Positions 1 to 5,656 of a DNA stretch of 5,656 nt are shown one piece after another (the first letter of the stretch is position 1; every line of letters starts with the position of its first letter). The notes beneath the pieces were generated by a model, which saw only the letters and a program-made list of their open reading frames with translations, was not told the DNA's origin and ran no database searches. The DNA is taken from assembly GCA_003513015.1 (NCBI GenBank), contig DOTA01000329.1, forward strand, positions 4,610-10,265, read 5' to 3'. The position numbers were made by a program, and so were the translations under genes. Source of the DNA: Chloroflexota bacterium (lineage in GTDB: Bacteria > Chloroflexota > Anaerolineae > Anaerolineales > UBA11858).

Positions 1-1089
1 GACCGCTGGAATCGCCGCGCCATTATGATCATCGCTGACGGCATCATTGCTCTGGCAACCATCGCCCTGGCAATCTTGTTCGCCTTGAATAGCGTTGAAA
101 TCTGGCATATTTACCTGCTGATGTTCATCCGCTCTCTGGCTGGCGGTTTCCATGGGAACTCAATGGCCGCATCCACCTCGCTGATGGTGCCCAAAGAACA
201 TCTGACGCGCATTCAGGGCATCAACCAGATGCTCAACGGCGGCTTGAACATCGTTGCCGCTCCGCTGGGAGCATTGTTGATTGAACTGCTGCCCATGCAA
301 GGCATTTTAGCCATCGACGTTGTCACTGCCGCCTTCGCCATCGTCCCACTCTTTTTCTTTGCCGTACCGCAACCCGAAAGAATCGAACAGGGTCAACTTC
401 AGGGTGTTGGCAAACCCAGTGTTTGGCAAGATTTTCTCAGCGGATTGCGCTATATGCTCGGCTGGCCTGGATTGATGATGATTGCCCTGATGGCTGTGCT
501 AATCAATTTCTTACTTACCCCGGCATTTTCGCTGCTCCCGTTATTAGTGAAAGACTATTTTGGGGGTGAGGCCCTTCAACTTGGTTGGATCAACTCGGCC
601 TTTGGGGTTGGCATCATCATTGGCGGTTTACTGCTGGGGGTTTGGGGCGGTTTCAAGCGAAAAATCATGACCTCTATGATGGGGCTGGTCGGCATGGGCG
701 TGGGCACTTTATTACTGAGTCAGGTTCCACCCACGGGAATTTACCTCGCTGTAGGCGCAGCGCTGATTACCGGCATCATGCAGCCCATCGTCAACGGCCC
801 CATTTTCGCTGTGATGCAATCTACCGTGGCTCCCGACATGCAAGCGCGAATTTTTAGCCTGCTCAGCAGCATGGCCTCCGGCATGTCACCCATCGGACTG
901 ATCATTGCCGGGCCTATCTCCGATAAGATGGGCATTCAAACCTGGTACCTGATCGGTGGCTCACTTTGTATTCTGATGGCATTTATCGGCTTGATGATCC
1001 CCGCGGTGATGAATATTGAAGACCGGGCTATCCAACAAAATGAAACCCCGCCGGATGGGCCTATCGCAGCGCCCCTCCCCGGTGATTAA
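1..1089 (+). CDS. MFS transporter, efflux-type (5'-truncated by window edge)
   Basis: Inner-membrane transporter of the major facilitator superfamily, probably a proton-driven exporter of a small molecule; the substrate cannot be told from sequence. The frame is open from base 1, so the ATG at 25 is internal and the real start lies upstream. The first visible residues, DRWNRR, match the end of MFS motif A in the loop between helices 2 and 3, so about 60-75 residues (helices 1 and 2) are missing. The visible 362 residues hold about ten hydrophobic segments (helices 3-12), with a polar central loop around visible residues 122-145 (GQLQGVGKPSVWQDF) between helices 6 and 7, and a proline-rich polar tail of about 30 residues. 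The stretch STSLMVPKEHL followed by RIQGINQ after helix 4 is typical of MFS_3/macrolide-efflux-like permeases, which is my family assignment by memory. A second MFS gene follows 104 bases downstream in the same direction. High confidence in MFS, low in substrate. Confidence 0.93.
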   Translation, partial: DRWNRRAIMIIADGIIALATIALAILFALNSVEIWHIYLLMFIRSLAGGFHGNSMAASTSLMVPKEHLTRIQGINQMLNGGLNIVAAPLGALLIELLPMQGILAIDVVTAAFAIVPLFFFAVPQPERIEQGQLQGVGKPSVWQDFLSGLRYMLGWPGLMMIALMAVLINFLLTPAFSLLPLLVKDYFGGEALQLGWINSAFGVGIIIGGLLLGVWGGFKRKIMTSMMGLVGMGVGTLLLSQVPPTGIYLAVGAALITGIMQPIVNGPIFAVMQSTVAPDMQARIFSLLSSMASGMSPIGLIIAGPISDKMGIQTWYLIGGSLCILMAFIGLMIPAVMNIEDRAIQQNETPPDGPIAAPLPGD

Positions 1090-1111
1090 ACCTAACAATG
1101 TTCTTGGGGGT

Positions 1112-1139
1112 AAATCTTATGTAGTCTTTCATAAGATTT
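1112..1139. promoter_or_regulatory. Perfect 10-bp inverted repeat, candidate operator
   Basis: AAATCTTATG at 1112-1121 is exactly mirrored by CATAAGATTT at 1130-1139, with an 8-base spacer (1122-1129). No T-run follows, so it is a poor intrinsic terminator for the upstream gene. The right arm overlaps the first two bases of a candidate -35 box at 1138-1143, which is where a dimeric repressor site would sit. I infer an operator for a regulator of the TetR, MarR or similar dimeric type; no regulator gene is in the window. It could alternatively be an RNA hairpin made in read-through transcripts from the upstream gene. Confidence 0.5.
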
Positions 1140-1166
1140 GTAAGCTGGCAGGCTGGAAAACATTAT
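1138..1166 (+). promoter_or_regulatory. Candidate sigma-70-type promoter for second MFS gene
   Basis: TTGTAA at 1138-1143 (4 of 6 matches to TTGACA) and CATTAT at 1161-1166 (4 of 6 to TATAAT) are separated by exactly 17 bases. Transcription would start near 1173, leaving a leader of about 20 bases with the Shine-Dalgarno site at 1181-1185. The boxes are only moderate matches, so this is a candidate; its support comes from spacing, position and the adjoining palindrome. Confidence 0.4.
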
Positions 1167-1174
1167 TTCCGGCC
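1151..1174 (+). repeat. Imperfect inverted repeat / hairpin before second MFS gene
   Basis: GGCTGGAAA (1151-1159) can pair with TTTCCGGCC (1166-1174) around a 6-base loop, giving 9 pairs of which one is G-U. It overlaps the candidate -10 box. In a read-through transcript from the upstream MFS gene it would form a hairpin just 6 bases before the Shine-Dalgarno site; in a transcript started near 1173 it would be absent. There is no T-run after it, so termination is unlikely. It may be a second protein-binding site, an mRNA-stabilising or processing hairpin, or chance. Confidence 0.35.
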
Positions 1175-1180
1175 CGCCAA

Positions 1181-1185
1181 AAGGA
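1181..1185 (+). promoter_or_regulatory. Shine-Dalgarno site of second MFS gene
   Basis: AAGGA lies 8 bases before the ATG at 1194, a normal spacing. It supports that ATG as the start; no better in-frame start is seen upstream. Confidence 0.7.
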
Positions 1186-1193
1186 ACAACCGG

Positions 1194-2480
1194 ATGGAAA
1201 CAACCCCAAAACAACCCTTGCTAACGCCCATCATGCGCTGGTTTATGTTCGCTATGGTGCTGGCAAATATTGCTGGCTCCATGTTTCCCATGCTCATGGC
1301 GGTTTACCTGAACGAAGACCTGGGGGCTGATGTGCAACAAATCGGGCTGATCTTCACCCTTTCGTCCGTGGTGATGTTCTTCCTGCAAATCATTGGCGGC
1401 TGGGTCTCCGATTCGATTGGGCGGCTGCGGGCCATCGCCCTCGGCAGCATCGGCGGCATCATCGGCTACACGGCCATCTTGCTGGCACCTACCTGGGAAT
1501 GGATGATGGTCGCCATCTCGCTCAGCTACATCCCCTACGCCCTGGTCGGCCCCAGTTTTGGGGCCTTTATCGCCGAAAACTCCACCTCCGAAAACCGCGG
1601 CAAAGTCTACGGCATCACCGACACCATCTTCCAAATCACGGGCGTGATCGGGCCTCCCCTGGGAGGCTTTTTGGCAGGGCGATTCGGCTTCAAAACCATG
1701 TTCCTCGCTTCGACAATTTTGTACAGCGGCGCGGCCTTGCTGCGCATCTGGATGGCCACCACTGTGCGCTGGGCGGCGGTCTCGCAGAAAAAAAGCACGC
1801 AAGAACTCAGCCTCGGCTCCCTCAAAGCCAGCATTCGCACCATGTTCGCCATGATTTTGGGAGGCGGCGTGCTCACCTGGATTTTCATCACCGACGGCGT
1901 GCGCGATATCGCCTTTCGGCTTTCCGGGGAACTGCAACCACTCTACCTGCGCGAAGTTGGCGGCATCACGCTCGAACAAATCGGCTTTTTGGGCGCAATC
2001 TTCTCTGTGGCCATGATGTTCACCCCCATCCTCTCGGGTTGGATGTCCGACCGGCGCGGCGAGCGCCTCCCCATTGCCCTGGGCTTCTTATTCGTCTTCT
2101 TCGCCTTGCTAATTTTCTTGAATGTCTCTGATTTTATGGGATTTGCCGTTTGCTGGATTGTTTTCGGCGGCGGTGTGGGCTTGCTCAGCCCGGCTTATCA
2201 AGCCCTGGTTTCAAAAGTGGTTCCGCCAAATATGTTGGGCACCTTCACCGGATTATTCCGCAGTTCCCTGGGGTTGATTTCTCTGCCAGCCCCTTATGTT
2301 GGTGCGTTAATGTGGGAGCATCTCGGTCCCAAAGTGCCTTTTATGATCACGGCCGTGGTGGCGCTGCTCTCCATCATCCCCACCTGGCTGTACTTCAAGG
2401 TGCCAGAAAAACAAGACGGTTTGGATACCCCTCCTCCCGGTGAAACACCGGCAATCCCAGCAGAAATAGCCCTGGATTAA
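1194..2480 (+). CDS. MFS transporter, drug/H+ antiporter-like
   Basis: Complete 428-residue inner-membrane protein, the usual length for a 12-helix MFS carrier. Hydrophobic segments fall roughly at residues 13-38, 49-71, 79-98, 102-125, 143-164, 166-188, 217-233, 262-283, 291-310, 312-338, 348-372 and 380-402. Motif A appears in both halves: GGWVSDSIGRLR at 68-79 and GWMSDRRGERLP at 282-293. ITGVIGPPLGGFL at 148-160 matches antiporter motif C (G-x-x-G-P-x-x-G-G) in helix 5, which in known families marks exporters of the drug/H+ type. The central loop at about 190-215 is basic and polar; the tail after 403 is rich in proline. It is clearly different in sequence from the upstream MFS protein, so the pair is not a recent duplication. 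The start is supported by AAGGA at 1181-1185. It may be read from its own promoter (1138-1166), from the upstream gene, or both. Export is inferred from motif C; substrate unknown. Confidence 0.94.
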   Translation: METTPKQPLLTPIMRWFMFAMVLANIAGSMFPMLMAVYLNEDLGADVQQIGLIFTLSSVVMFFLQIIGGWVSDSIGRLRAIALGSIGGIIGYTAILLAPTWEWMMVAISLSYIPYALVGPSFGAFIAENSTSENRGKVYGITDTIFQITGVIGPPLGGFLAGRFGFKTMFLASTILYSGAALLRIWMATTVRWAAVSQKKSTQELSLGSLKASIRTMFAMILGGGVLTWIFITDGVRDIAFRLSGELQPLYLREVGGITLEQIGFLGAIFSVAMMFTPILSGWMSDRRGERLPIALGFLFVFFALLIFLNVSDFMGFAVCWIVFGGGVGLLSPAYQALVSKVVPPNMLGTFTGLFRSSLGLISLPAPYVGALMWEHLGPKVPFMITAVVALLSIIPTWLYFKVPEKQDGLDTPPPGETPAIPAEIALD

Positions 2481-2497
2481 GTTTTAGATCAAATCAA

Positions 2498-2531
2498 CAG
2501 CCGGTTGGCATTTAAAAATATCAGCCGGTTG
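2498..2531. repeat. Pair of 10-bp direct repeats in convergent intergenic gap
   Basis: CAGCCGGTTG occurs at 2498-2507 and again at 2522-2531, 24 bases apart start to start, separated by an AT-rich spacer. In addition ATCAAC at 2493-2498 can pair with GTTGAT at 2528-2533. The repeat sits between the stop of the second MFS gene and the terminator-like hairpin. Function unknown; two copies only, so chance or slippage duplication is possible. Confidence 0.45.
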
Positions 2532-2536
2532 ATAAA

Positions 2537-2570
2537 GCGCCCTGTGAATTTCAGAAATTTCACAGGGCGC
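2537..2570. terminator. Strong hairpin between convergent genes, probable shared terminator
   Basis: GCGCCCTGTGAA (2537-2548) pairs perfectly with TTCACAGGGCGC (2559-2570), a GC-rich 12-bp stem; the inside can add three A-T pairs beyond one bulged base. It lies 56 bases after the second MFS stop and 23 bases after the DinB-like stop. On the - strand the stem is followed by TTTATC, a weak T-tract; on the + strand it is followed by AACGATTCTG with no immediate T-run, although six T occur at 2590-2595. It therefore fits best as the terminator of the - strand operon, with possible use in both directions. Confidence 0.75.
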
Positions 2571-2593
2571 AACGATTCTGAGTTTGAAATTTT

Positions 2594-3475
2594 TTACCTC
2601 TCAAAAATCGCGGCGATCTCGTCAGCCCGCAGCGAGATTTTCCCAGCCAGTTCGCGCCGCTGCTCTTTGCCAAAGCCCCAATCACCCACAATGATGCTAT
2701 CCACATCCGCCAGGGCGGCGTAAATCAGGCGCAGCAGGCGGCGGGTTTCGCTGGGCGGGCCCACCAGGGCTTCAAGGGTCTTTTCGATTTGCACGGTATG
2801 CTGACGCAAATGCGAATCCAAACGGTGCAGGCGGAACTCCACGGTAAAGGGGGTTTCCTCCCACCACAGGGATTCAGCATCCAACTCAAAGCCCTTGATA
2901 TCGGTCAATTCGCGCAGCACACGTTTATGCAACGTATCAAAATAGGCCATAATCCCGGTCAATCTCAGGCGGTTCATGGTGCGCTCAAAATCTTCAAAGC
3001 TGCCCACAAACTCGGCTACTTCGGCCGCGCTCATTTCAACTGCTTTGGGTGCAATTTCATCCTCTGCCACAGGGCGGCGAACCTGTTGCACGGCGTACCA
3101 GATGCGAGCAAAAAACTCCCGCTCTGCTGCCATGATGTGCCCTAAAATAACGCGCAACGGCCATTGATCGCGGGCAGGAGGTTGATTCAAAAGGGCATCA
3201 TCCAACCCAACCAGGAGCACCTGCAAATCTCGGTAAGCAGCGTGATACTGCGCCAAGGCATGATGCGTTGTGGTGGTCGGCGCGCCTTTGACGGCGCGTT
3301 CCGCAATCATCACCGCGGCCAGGGTGCGGAGTTCCTCGTAGGTGCGCAGCAAGGCAAAGCGCACGCCTTCGCTATAGGCGCGCCAGGTCCACTCGCGTTC
3401 GAGATCATCGTCGCTAAGGTGGCAGGTTACCAGCGCAAACTTTTCGACCGCCTGGGTCAGGTTTAATTCTGTCAT
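2594..3475 (-). CDS. DinB-like superfamily protein
   Basis: Soluble, mostly helical protein of 293 residues. The DinB fold is a four-helix bundle that usually holds a metal ion on three histidines; members include thiol-dependent transferases and many proteins of unknown role. Here WPLRVILGHIMAAEREFF (about 105-122) matches the second-helix pattern with H113, and the later HRLDSHLRQH segment (217-226) gives H222-x3-H226, so H113, H222 and H226 form a likely metal triad. The protein is longer than the usual 150-180 residues: about 35 extra residues precede the bundle, and about 60 follow the last histidines, ending in charged helices. An open frame reaches back to 3562, but this would overlap the upstream phosphoesterase; the ATG at 3475 has GGAGG five bases before it and is preferred. 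It lies 25 bases after the phosphoesterase stop, so the two are likely co-transcribed. Family call is from pattern recognition; reaction unknown. Confidence 0.8.
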   Translation of the reverse strand: MTELNLTQAVEKFALVTCHLSDDDLEREWTWRAYSEGVRFALLRTYEELRTLAAVMIAERAVKGAPTTTTHHALAQYHAAYRDLQVLLVGLDDALLNQPPARDQWPLRVILGHIMAAEREFFARIWYAVQQVRRPVAEDEIAPKAVEMSAAEVAEFVGSFEDFERTMNRLRLTGIMAYFDTLHKRVLRELTDIKGFELDAESLWWEETPFTVEFRLHRLDSHLRQHTVQIEKTLEALVGPPSETRRLLRLIYAALADVDSIIVGDWGFGKEQRRELAGKISLRADEIAAIFER

Positions 3476-3480
3476 ACGCG

Positions 3481-3485
3481 CCTCC
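3481..3485 (-). promoter_or_regulatory. Shine-Dalgarno site that sets the DinB-like start
   Basis: On the - strand GGAGG precedes the ATG at 3475 by 5 bases. It decides against the longer start at 3562, which lies inside the phosphoesterase gene, and is a better fit than the in-frame ATG at 3499. Confidence 0.75.
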
Positions 3486-3500
3486 GGTTGATCTATCATT

Positions 3501-4880
3501 TTAGCGAGGCCAGGCTGAGAGCGATCCCGACCAGGATTCAAAGGGATGCCCACTGCGCTCATCTTCGCGGAAGAAAGCCAGGTAAGTCATCACGTGCATG
3601 CCCACAAACTTGCGTTTTTGATCGACTCCCAGGGTGAGATCATGATAGGAATGCCAGGTTCCCGAATTGATATAAACCTGGTTAAAAACTTTATTGCCGG
3701 TGAGGGTTGAATCCAGCGGCACAATCTCGTGAATATGGGTGTGGCCATACACCAAAAAGTTAGCCCAACGATCTTTAAAGGCCGGTTCGAGGGTAGCTTT
3801 CTCAGCAATCGAATACTTGCCATGCCAGAATTTCTCAGTGGCCCAACCCATGATTTTGTTGATGGTTTCAAAGGAAAGCGCCCGCGAGGTAAACAAGATG
3901 CTCTGCAAGGCATCTACGGCATCAAACTTGAGGAAGTGATCCTGCTTACGCACAAAATTCAGATCCAAAAAGCGCTCACCGAGTTCATCCCAGATGGCCT
4001 TGACGGTATCTGAGAGTGCTTTGCTACCGGCATAATTATCGACCAGATTACTGATCCATAACGGAGTCACCAACGCCGGGCGCACGTTGGTTAACTCTTT
4101 GAGGCCGCTGTTAAACTGCGGGGAGAGATCATCTCCCAGGCGGCGGTGAACTTCCAGAGGGAAAAGAGTCAACATCTCACTCGCCAGGGCATCCCCCAGG
4201 GTCGCGGTATCCCTCCCAATTTCTTGGTTGTAATTCATGCTGTCGAAAATATCCCCATGCCGGGCAAAAACACGGTGCTGCCGAAAAACATCCATCAAAA
4301 CCGGTGATTCGGCAGGATCATGCGGGAACAAGGTTGGGGCATTGGCCAGGCCCAGGGTTGTTACGACATCAGCCCGGATGGCATCATAGGCCGCGCCAGG
4401 CAGGTGAAAATACCAGTCATGGTTGCCCACTACCGCATGGATGCGCACCCTGACGGGCAGGCGCTCGGCATCGCCCGAGGCGGGTTGCCCGTCCGCGGTA
4501 GCGGGCGGCAGCGAGATCACCTCGCCCAGGCTGATTTTCCTGAGCACATCACAAGCTTCGGCGTTATATGCCAGCGCGCCGTGTGTAATCTGACGAATTT
4601 TTTCGATCAGGGCAGGGCTTTGAGGATCGTGCCAGGGACGCGCAAAGCCGGGATCACCTTCGTTTTCTTCATGCCAGCGGGTCGAAAGGATGTGGTCGAA
4701 AATATCCCCCAGCAAAACCAAATCGATGGAATCGATGGGTTGATATTTGCCGTTGGTGCGCCAGGAGGCCCGATAGGCCATGCTGCACAGGCGCTCGGCA
4801 AAGACCCGGAAAGCATCGGGGGTGATCGAGGTTCCCGAGGTACCATCCTTGAGATGTAGATCGCTGACGATAACGAGCAT
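3501..4880 (-). CDS. Calcineurin-like metallophosphoesterase, large form
   Basis: Predicted cytoplasmic enzyme of 459 residues that hydrolyses a phosphoester using two metal ions; the substrate is unknown. The metal-binding motifs of the family appear in order: D7-L-H9 in SDLHLKDG, GD59IFDH63, GN153HD155, H208-GD, and GHTHIH (379-384) with H380 and H382. No signal peptide or membrane helix is seen. It is much longer than typical 200-300-residue relatives: about 90 residues separate GDIFDH from GNHD, and about 170 lie between H208-GD and GHTH, so it carries two substantial insertions that may form a cap over the active site. A longer frame opens at 4946, but the ATG at 4880 has AGGAG nine bases before it and puts the first beta strand (MLVIVSDLHL) right at the N-terminus, as is usual in this family. 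The DinB-like gene follows after 25 bases. LpxH-like, nucleotide or nuclease activities cannot be told apart here. Confidence 0.92.
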   Translation of the reverse strand: MLVIVSDLHLKDGTSGTSITPDAFRVFAERLCSMAYRASWRTNGKYQPIDSIDLVLLGDIFDHILSTRWHEENEGDPGFARPWHDPQSPALIEKIRQITHGALAYNAEACDVLRKISLGEVISLPPATADGQPASGDAERLPVRVRIHAVVGNHDWYFHLPGAAYDAIRADVVTTLGLANAPTLFPHDPAESPVLMDVFRQHRVFARHGDIFDSMNYNQEIGRDTATLGDALASEMLTLFPLEVHRRLGDDLSPQFNSGLKELTNVRPALVTPLWISNLVDNYAGSKALSDTVKAIWDELGERFLDLNFVRKQDHFLKFDAVDALQSILFTSRALSFETINKIMGWATEKFWHGKYSIAEKATLEPAFKDRWANFLVYGHTHIHEIVPLDSTLTGNKVFNQVYINSGTWHSYHDLTLGVDQKRKFVGMHVMTYLAFFREDERSGHPFESWSGSLSAWPR

Positions 4881-5017
4881 GCTTACTTTCTCCTGGTTCG
4901 GGGGGTGTGCAATTTTTGTAATCATCCGTGCTTTTGGGCAAAACAAACCCGAACAGTTACCATTTTACAACAAATCGGCAACACAAAAGAAAAAGCCCCC
5001 CAGGTGAATATAATTTC
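4881..5017 (-). other. Intergenic region between GH32 and phosphoesterase genes
   Basis: This 137-base AT-rich gap follows the GH32 stop. On the - strand it contains a run of G then a T-rich stretch (GGGGGGCTTTTTCTTTT, around 4984-5001), but I see no good stem just before the T-rich part, so a terminator is not supported. TAAAAT at 4962-4967 could be a -10 box for the phosphoesterase operon, but no good -35 box lies at the right distance. CCTGGGGGG (4996-5004) could pair at long range with CCCCCC (4900-4905) and CCAGG (4892-4896), which overlaps the Shine-Dalgarno site. Confidence 0.4.
4890..4894 (-). promoter_or_regulatory. Shine-Dalgarno site that sets the phosphoesterase start
   Basis: On the - strand AGGAG lies nine bases before the ATG at 4880. 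This favours that start over the open frame beginning at 4946, whose extra 22 residues are not conserved-looking and precede the first beta strand. Confidence 0.7.
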
Positions 5018-5656
5018 CTAAACGCTCCCTGCCACAGGCGCATCCTCCAGACGCCAAAAATCCAGCGTAAATTGCCCCTGCCCCCGGAGAATAAAAGGCG
5101 AGATTTTTAGGGCATGAGTTTCGGCCAGCTTGGGCGTAAAAACCGCCGTGAAGGCTTCACGTTCATTGATGAAAACCTCAATTACGGAATGATCCATAAA
5201 AATATGCAATTCCAGGGGTTCGGCCACATTCACAAATTGCAGTTGAGCGCGCTCTTGGAAAACTTGTAAGGTTTGTGTGCCAAAATCAAAGGAGATCAGA
5301 TGCTCCCCTTCATCATCAATCAACTTAAAGCCCAAAGATTCAGCCTGATACAAGGCAAATCGGGCTTTAAGTTCAACTTGTTTGCCGAACAAGGGTGCGG
5401 TACCAACCTCATCCTCCATAATCGCCAATTCACGCTCGAAATGCTGATGCGCGCCGCGTAATTTCTCTAACTCAGGGATCGGCGTAATCCGTAAGTTTTC
5501 TACAGCATCCAGTTCGAGCAAGCGCGGCAAACTCAGGCAACCCGCCCAACCTTCGCCTTGGGCTTTGACCCAGCCCACCAGGATGGTGCGCCCCTGACCA
5601 TCCACGTAAGTATTGGTGGCATAAAAATTCGCGCCATGATCGAGGGTGTGCCAGCC
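5018..5656 (-). CDS. Glycoside hydrolase family 32 (beta-fructosidase/sucrase-like), C-terminal part
   Basis: The last 212 residues of a GH32 enzyme, a family that hydrolyses sucrose, sucrose-6-phosphate or fructans to release fructose. The frame runs off the window at 5656, so the start and the catalytic residues (the aspartate of the WMNDPN-type motif, RDP and the EC-motif glutamate) lie outside. Visible at residues 5-28 is the end of the five-bladed propeller: LDHGANFYATNTYVD, then GRTILVGW, which match the family pattern D-x-G-x-x-FYA with GR-x-I-x-x-GW. WAGCLSLPR (about 37-45) matches the conserved W-x-G-x-L-S-LPR. The rest is the C-terminal beta-sandwich, with LHIFMDHSVIEVFIN at about 150-164, the hallmark of that domain. 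A GTG at 5605 lies within the domain and is not the start. The gene precedes the phosphoesterase by 137 bases on the same strand; whether they share a transcript is open. Exact substrate cannot be judged from this part. Confidence 0.93.
   Translation of the reverse strand, partial: GWHTLDHGANFYATNTYVDGQGRTILVGWVKAQGEGWAGCLSLPRLLELDAVENLRITPIPELEKLRGAHQHFERELAIMEDEVGTAPLFGKQVELKARFALYQAESLGFKLIDDEGEHLISFDFGTQTLQVFQERAQLQFVNVAEPLELHIFMDHSVIEVFINEREAFTAVFTPKLAETHALKISPFILRGQGQFTLDFWRLEDAPVAGSV

Noticed and set aside
1016..1330. 104-residue + strand open frame spanning the gap between the two MFS genes
   Set aside because: It overlaps the ends of both transporter genes out of frame, crosses the palindrome and promoter region, and shows no domain.
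1221..1979. 252-residue open frame on the - strand opposite the second MFS gene
   Set aside because: It lies wholly within a clear MFS gene on the other strand, is rich in His, Gly, Asp and Ala in a way typical of antisense frames, and has no recognisable domain.
1499..2131. 210-residue + strand open frame inside the second MFS gene
   Set aside because: Out-of-frame shadow of the transporter gene, with an Arg/His-rich composition and no family resemblance.
3476..3562. N-terminal extension of the DinB-like protein starting at 3562
   Set aside because: It would overlap the end of the phosphoesterase gene by about 60 bases, and the extra residues do not look like a protein segment of this family. 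The ATG at 3475 has a strong GGAGG site.
4320..4859. 179-residue + strand open frame opposite the phosphoesterase
   Set aside because: It overlaps the motif-bearing N-terminal half of the phosphoesterase on the other strand and has no recognisable domain or ribosome binding site.
4984..5017. G-run plus T-rich stretch after the GH32 stop as an intrinsic terminator
   Set aside because: I could not find a stable stem directly before the T-rich part; only a 4-bp stem (CCTG/CAGG) near the end of the coding sequence is present.

Overview
The window carries parts or all of five protein-coding genes in a convergent layout: two major facilitator superfamily (MFS) transporters on the + strand (1-2480), and three genes on the - strand (5656 down to 2594): a glycoside hydrolase family 32 enzyme, a large calcineurin-like metallophosphoesterase and a DinB-like protein. 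The first MFS gene and the GH32 gene are cut by the window edges. GC content is moderate, proteins start with well-placed AGGAG-type Shine-Dalgarno sites, and there are no mobile elements, RNA genes or CRISPR arrays that I can see. The flavour of the proteins (MFS_3-type exporter, DinB-like protein, sugar hydrolase) suggests a free-living or gut/sediment bacterium, and I lean to Chloroflexota, class Anaerolineae. That assignment rests on general protein resemblance only and is tentative.

Left half (+ strand). The 3' part of an MFS exporter, missing its first two membrane helices, is followed after 104 bases by a complete 428-residue MFS protein with drug/H+ antiporter-type motifs. The gap between them is not empty: it holds a perfect 10-bp inverted repeat, whose right arm overlaps the -35 box of a plausible sigma-70-type promoter with a 17-base spacer, then a second hairpin and a Shine-Dalgarno site. 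This looks like an operator/promoter for the second transporter.

Middle. The two gene blocks converge on a 113-base gap (2481-2593) that contains a 10-bp direct repeat and a strong 12-bp-stem hairpin, most likely a shared terminator that works better for the - strand.

Right half (- strand). The metallophosphoesterase and the DinB-like gene are separated by 25 bases, and the second has its own GGAGG site, so they very probably form one transcript. The GH32 gene lies upstream of them, separated by 137 bases, and may or may not be part of the same operon. For both the phosphoesterase and the DinB-like protein, the longest open frame starts too early; internal ATG codons with good Shine-Dalgarno sites are the better starts.

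I found no convincing novel system. The items most worth a second look are the palindrome-over-promoter arrangement before the second transporter and the unusually large phosphoesterase paired with a DinB-fold protein.
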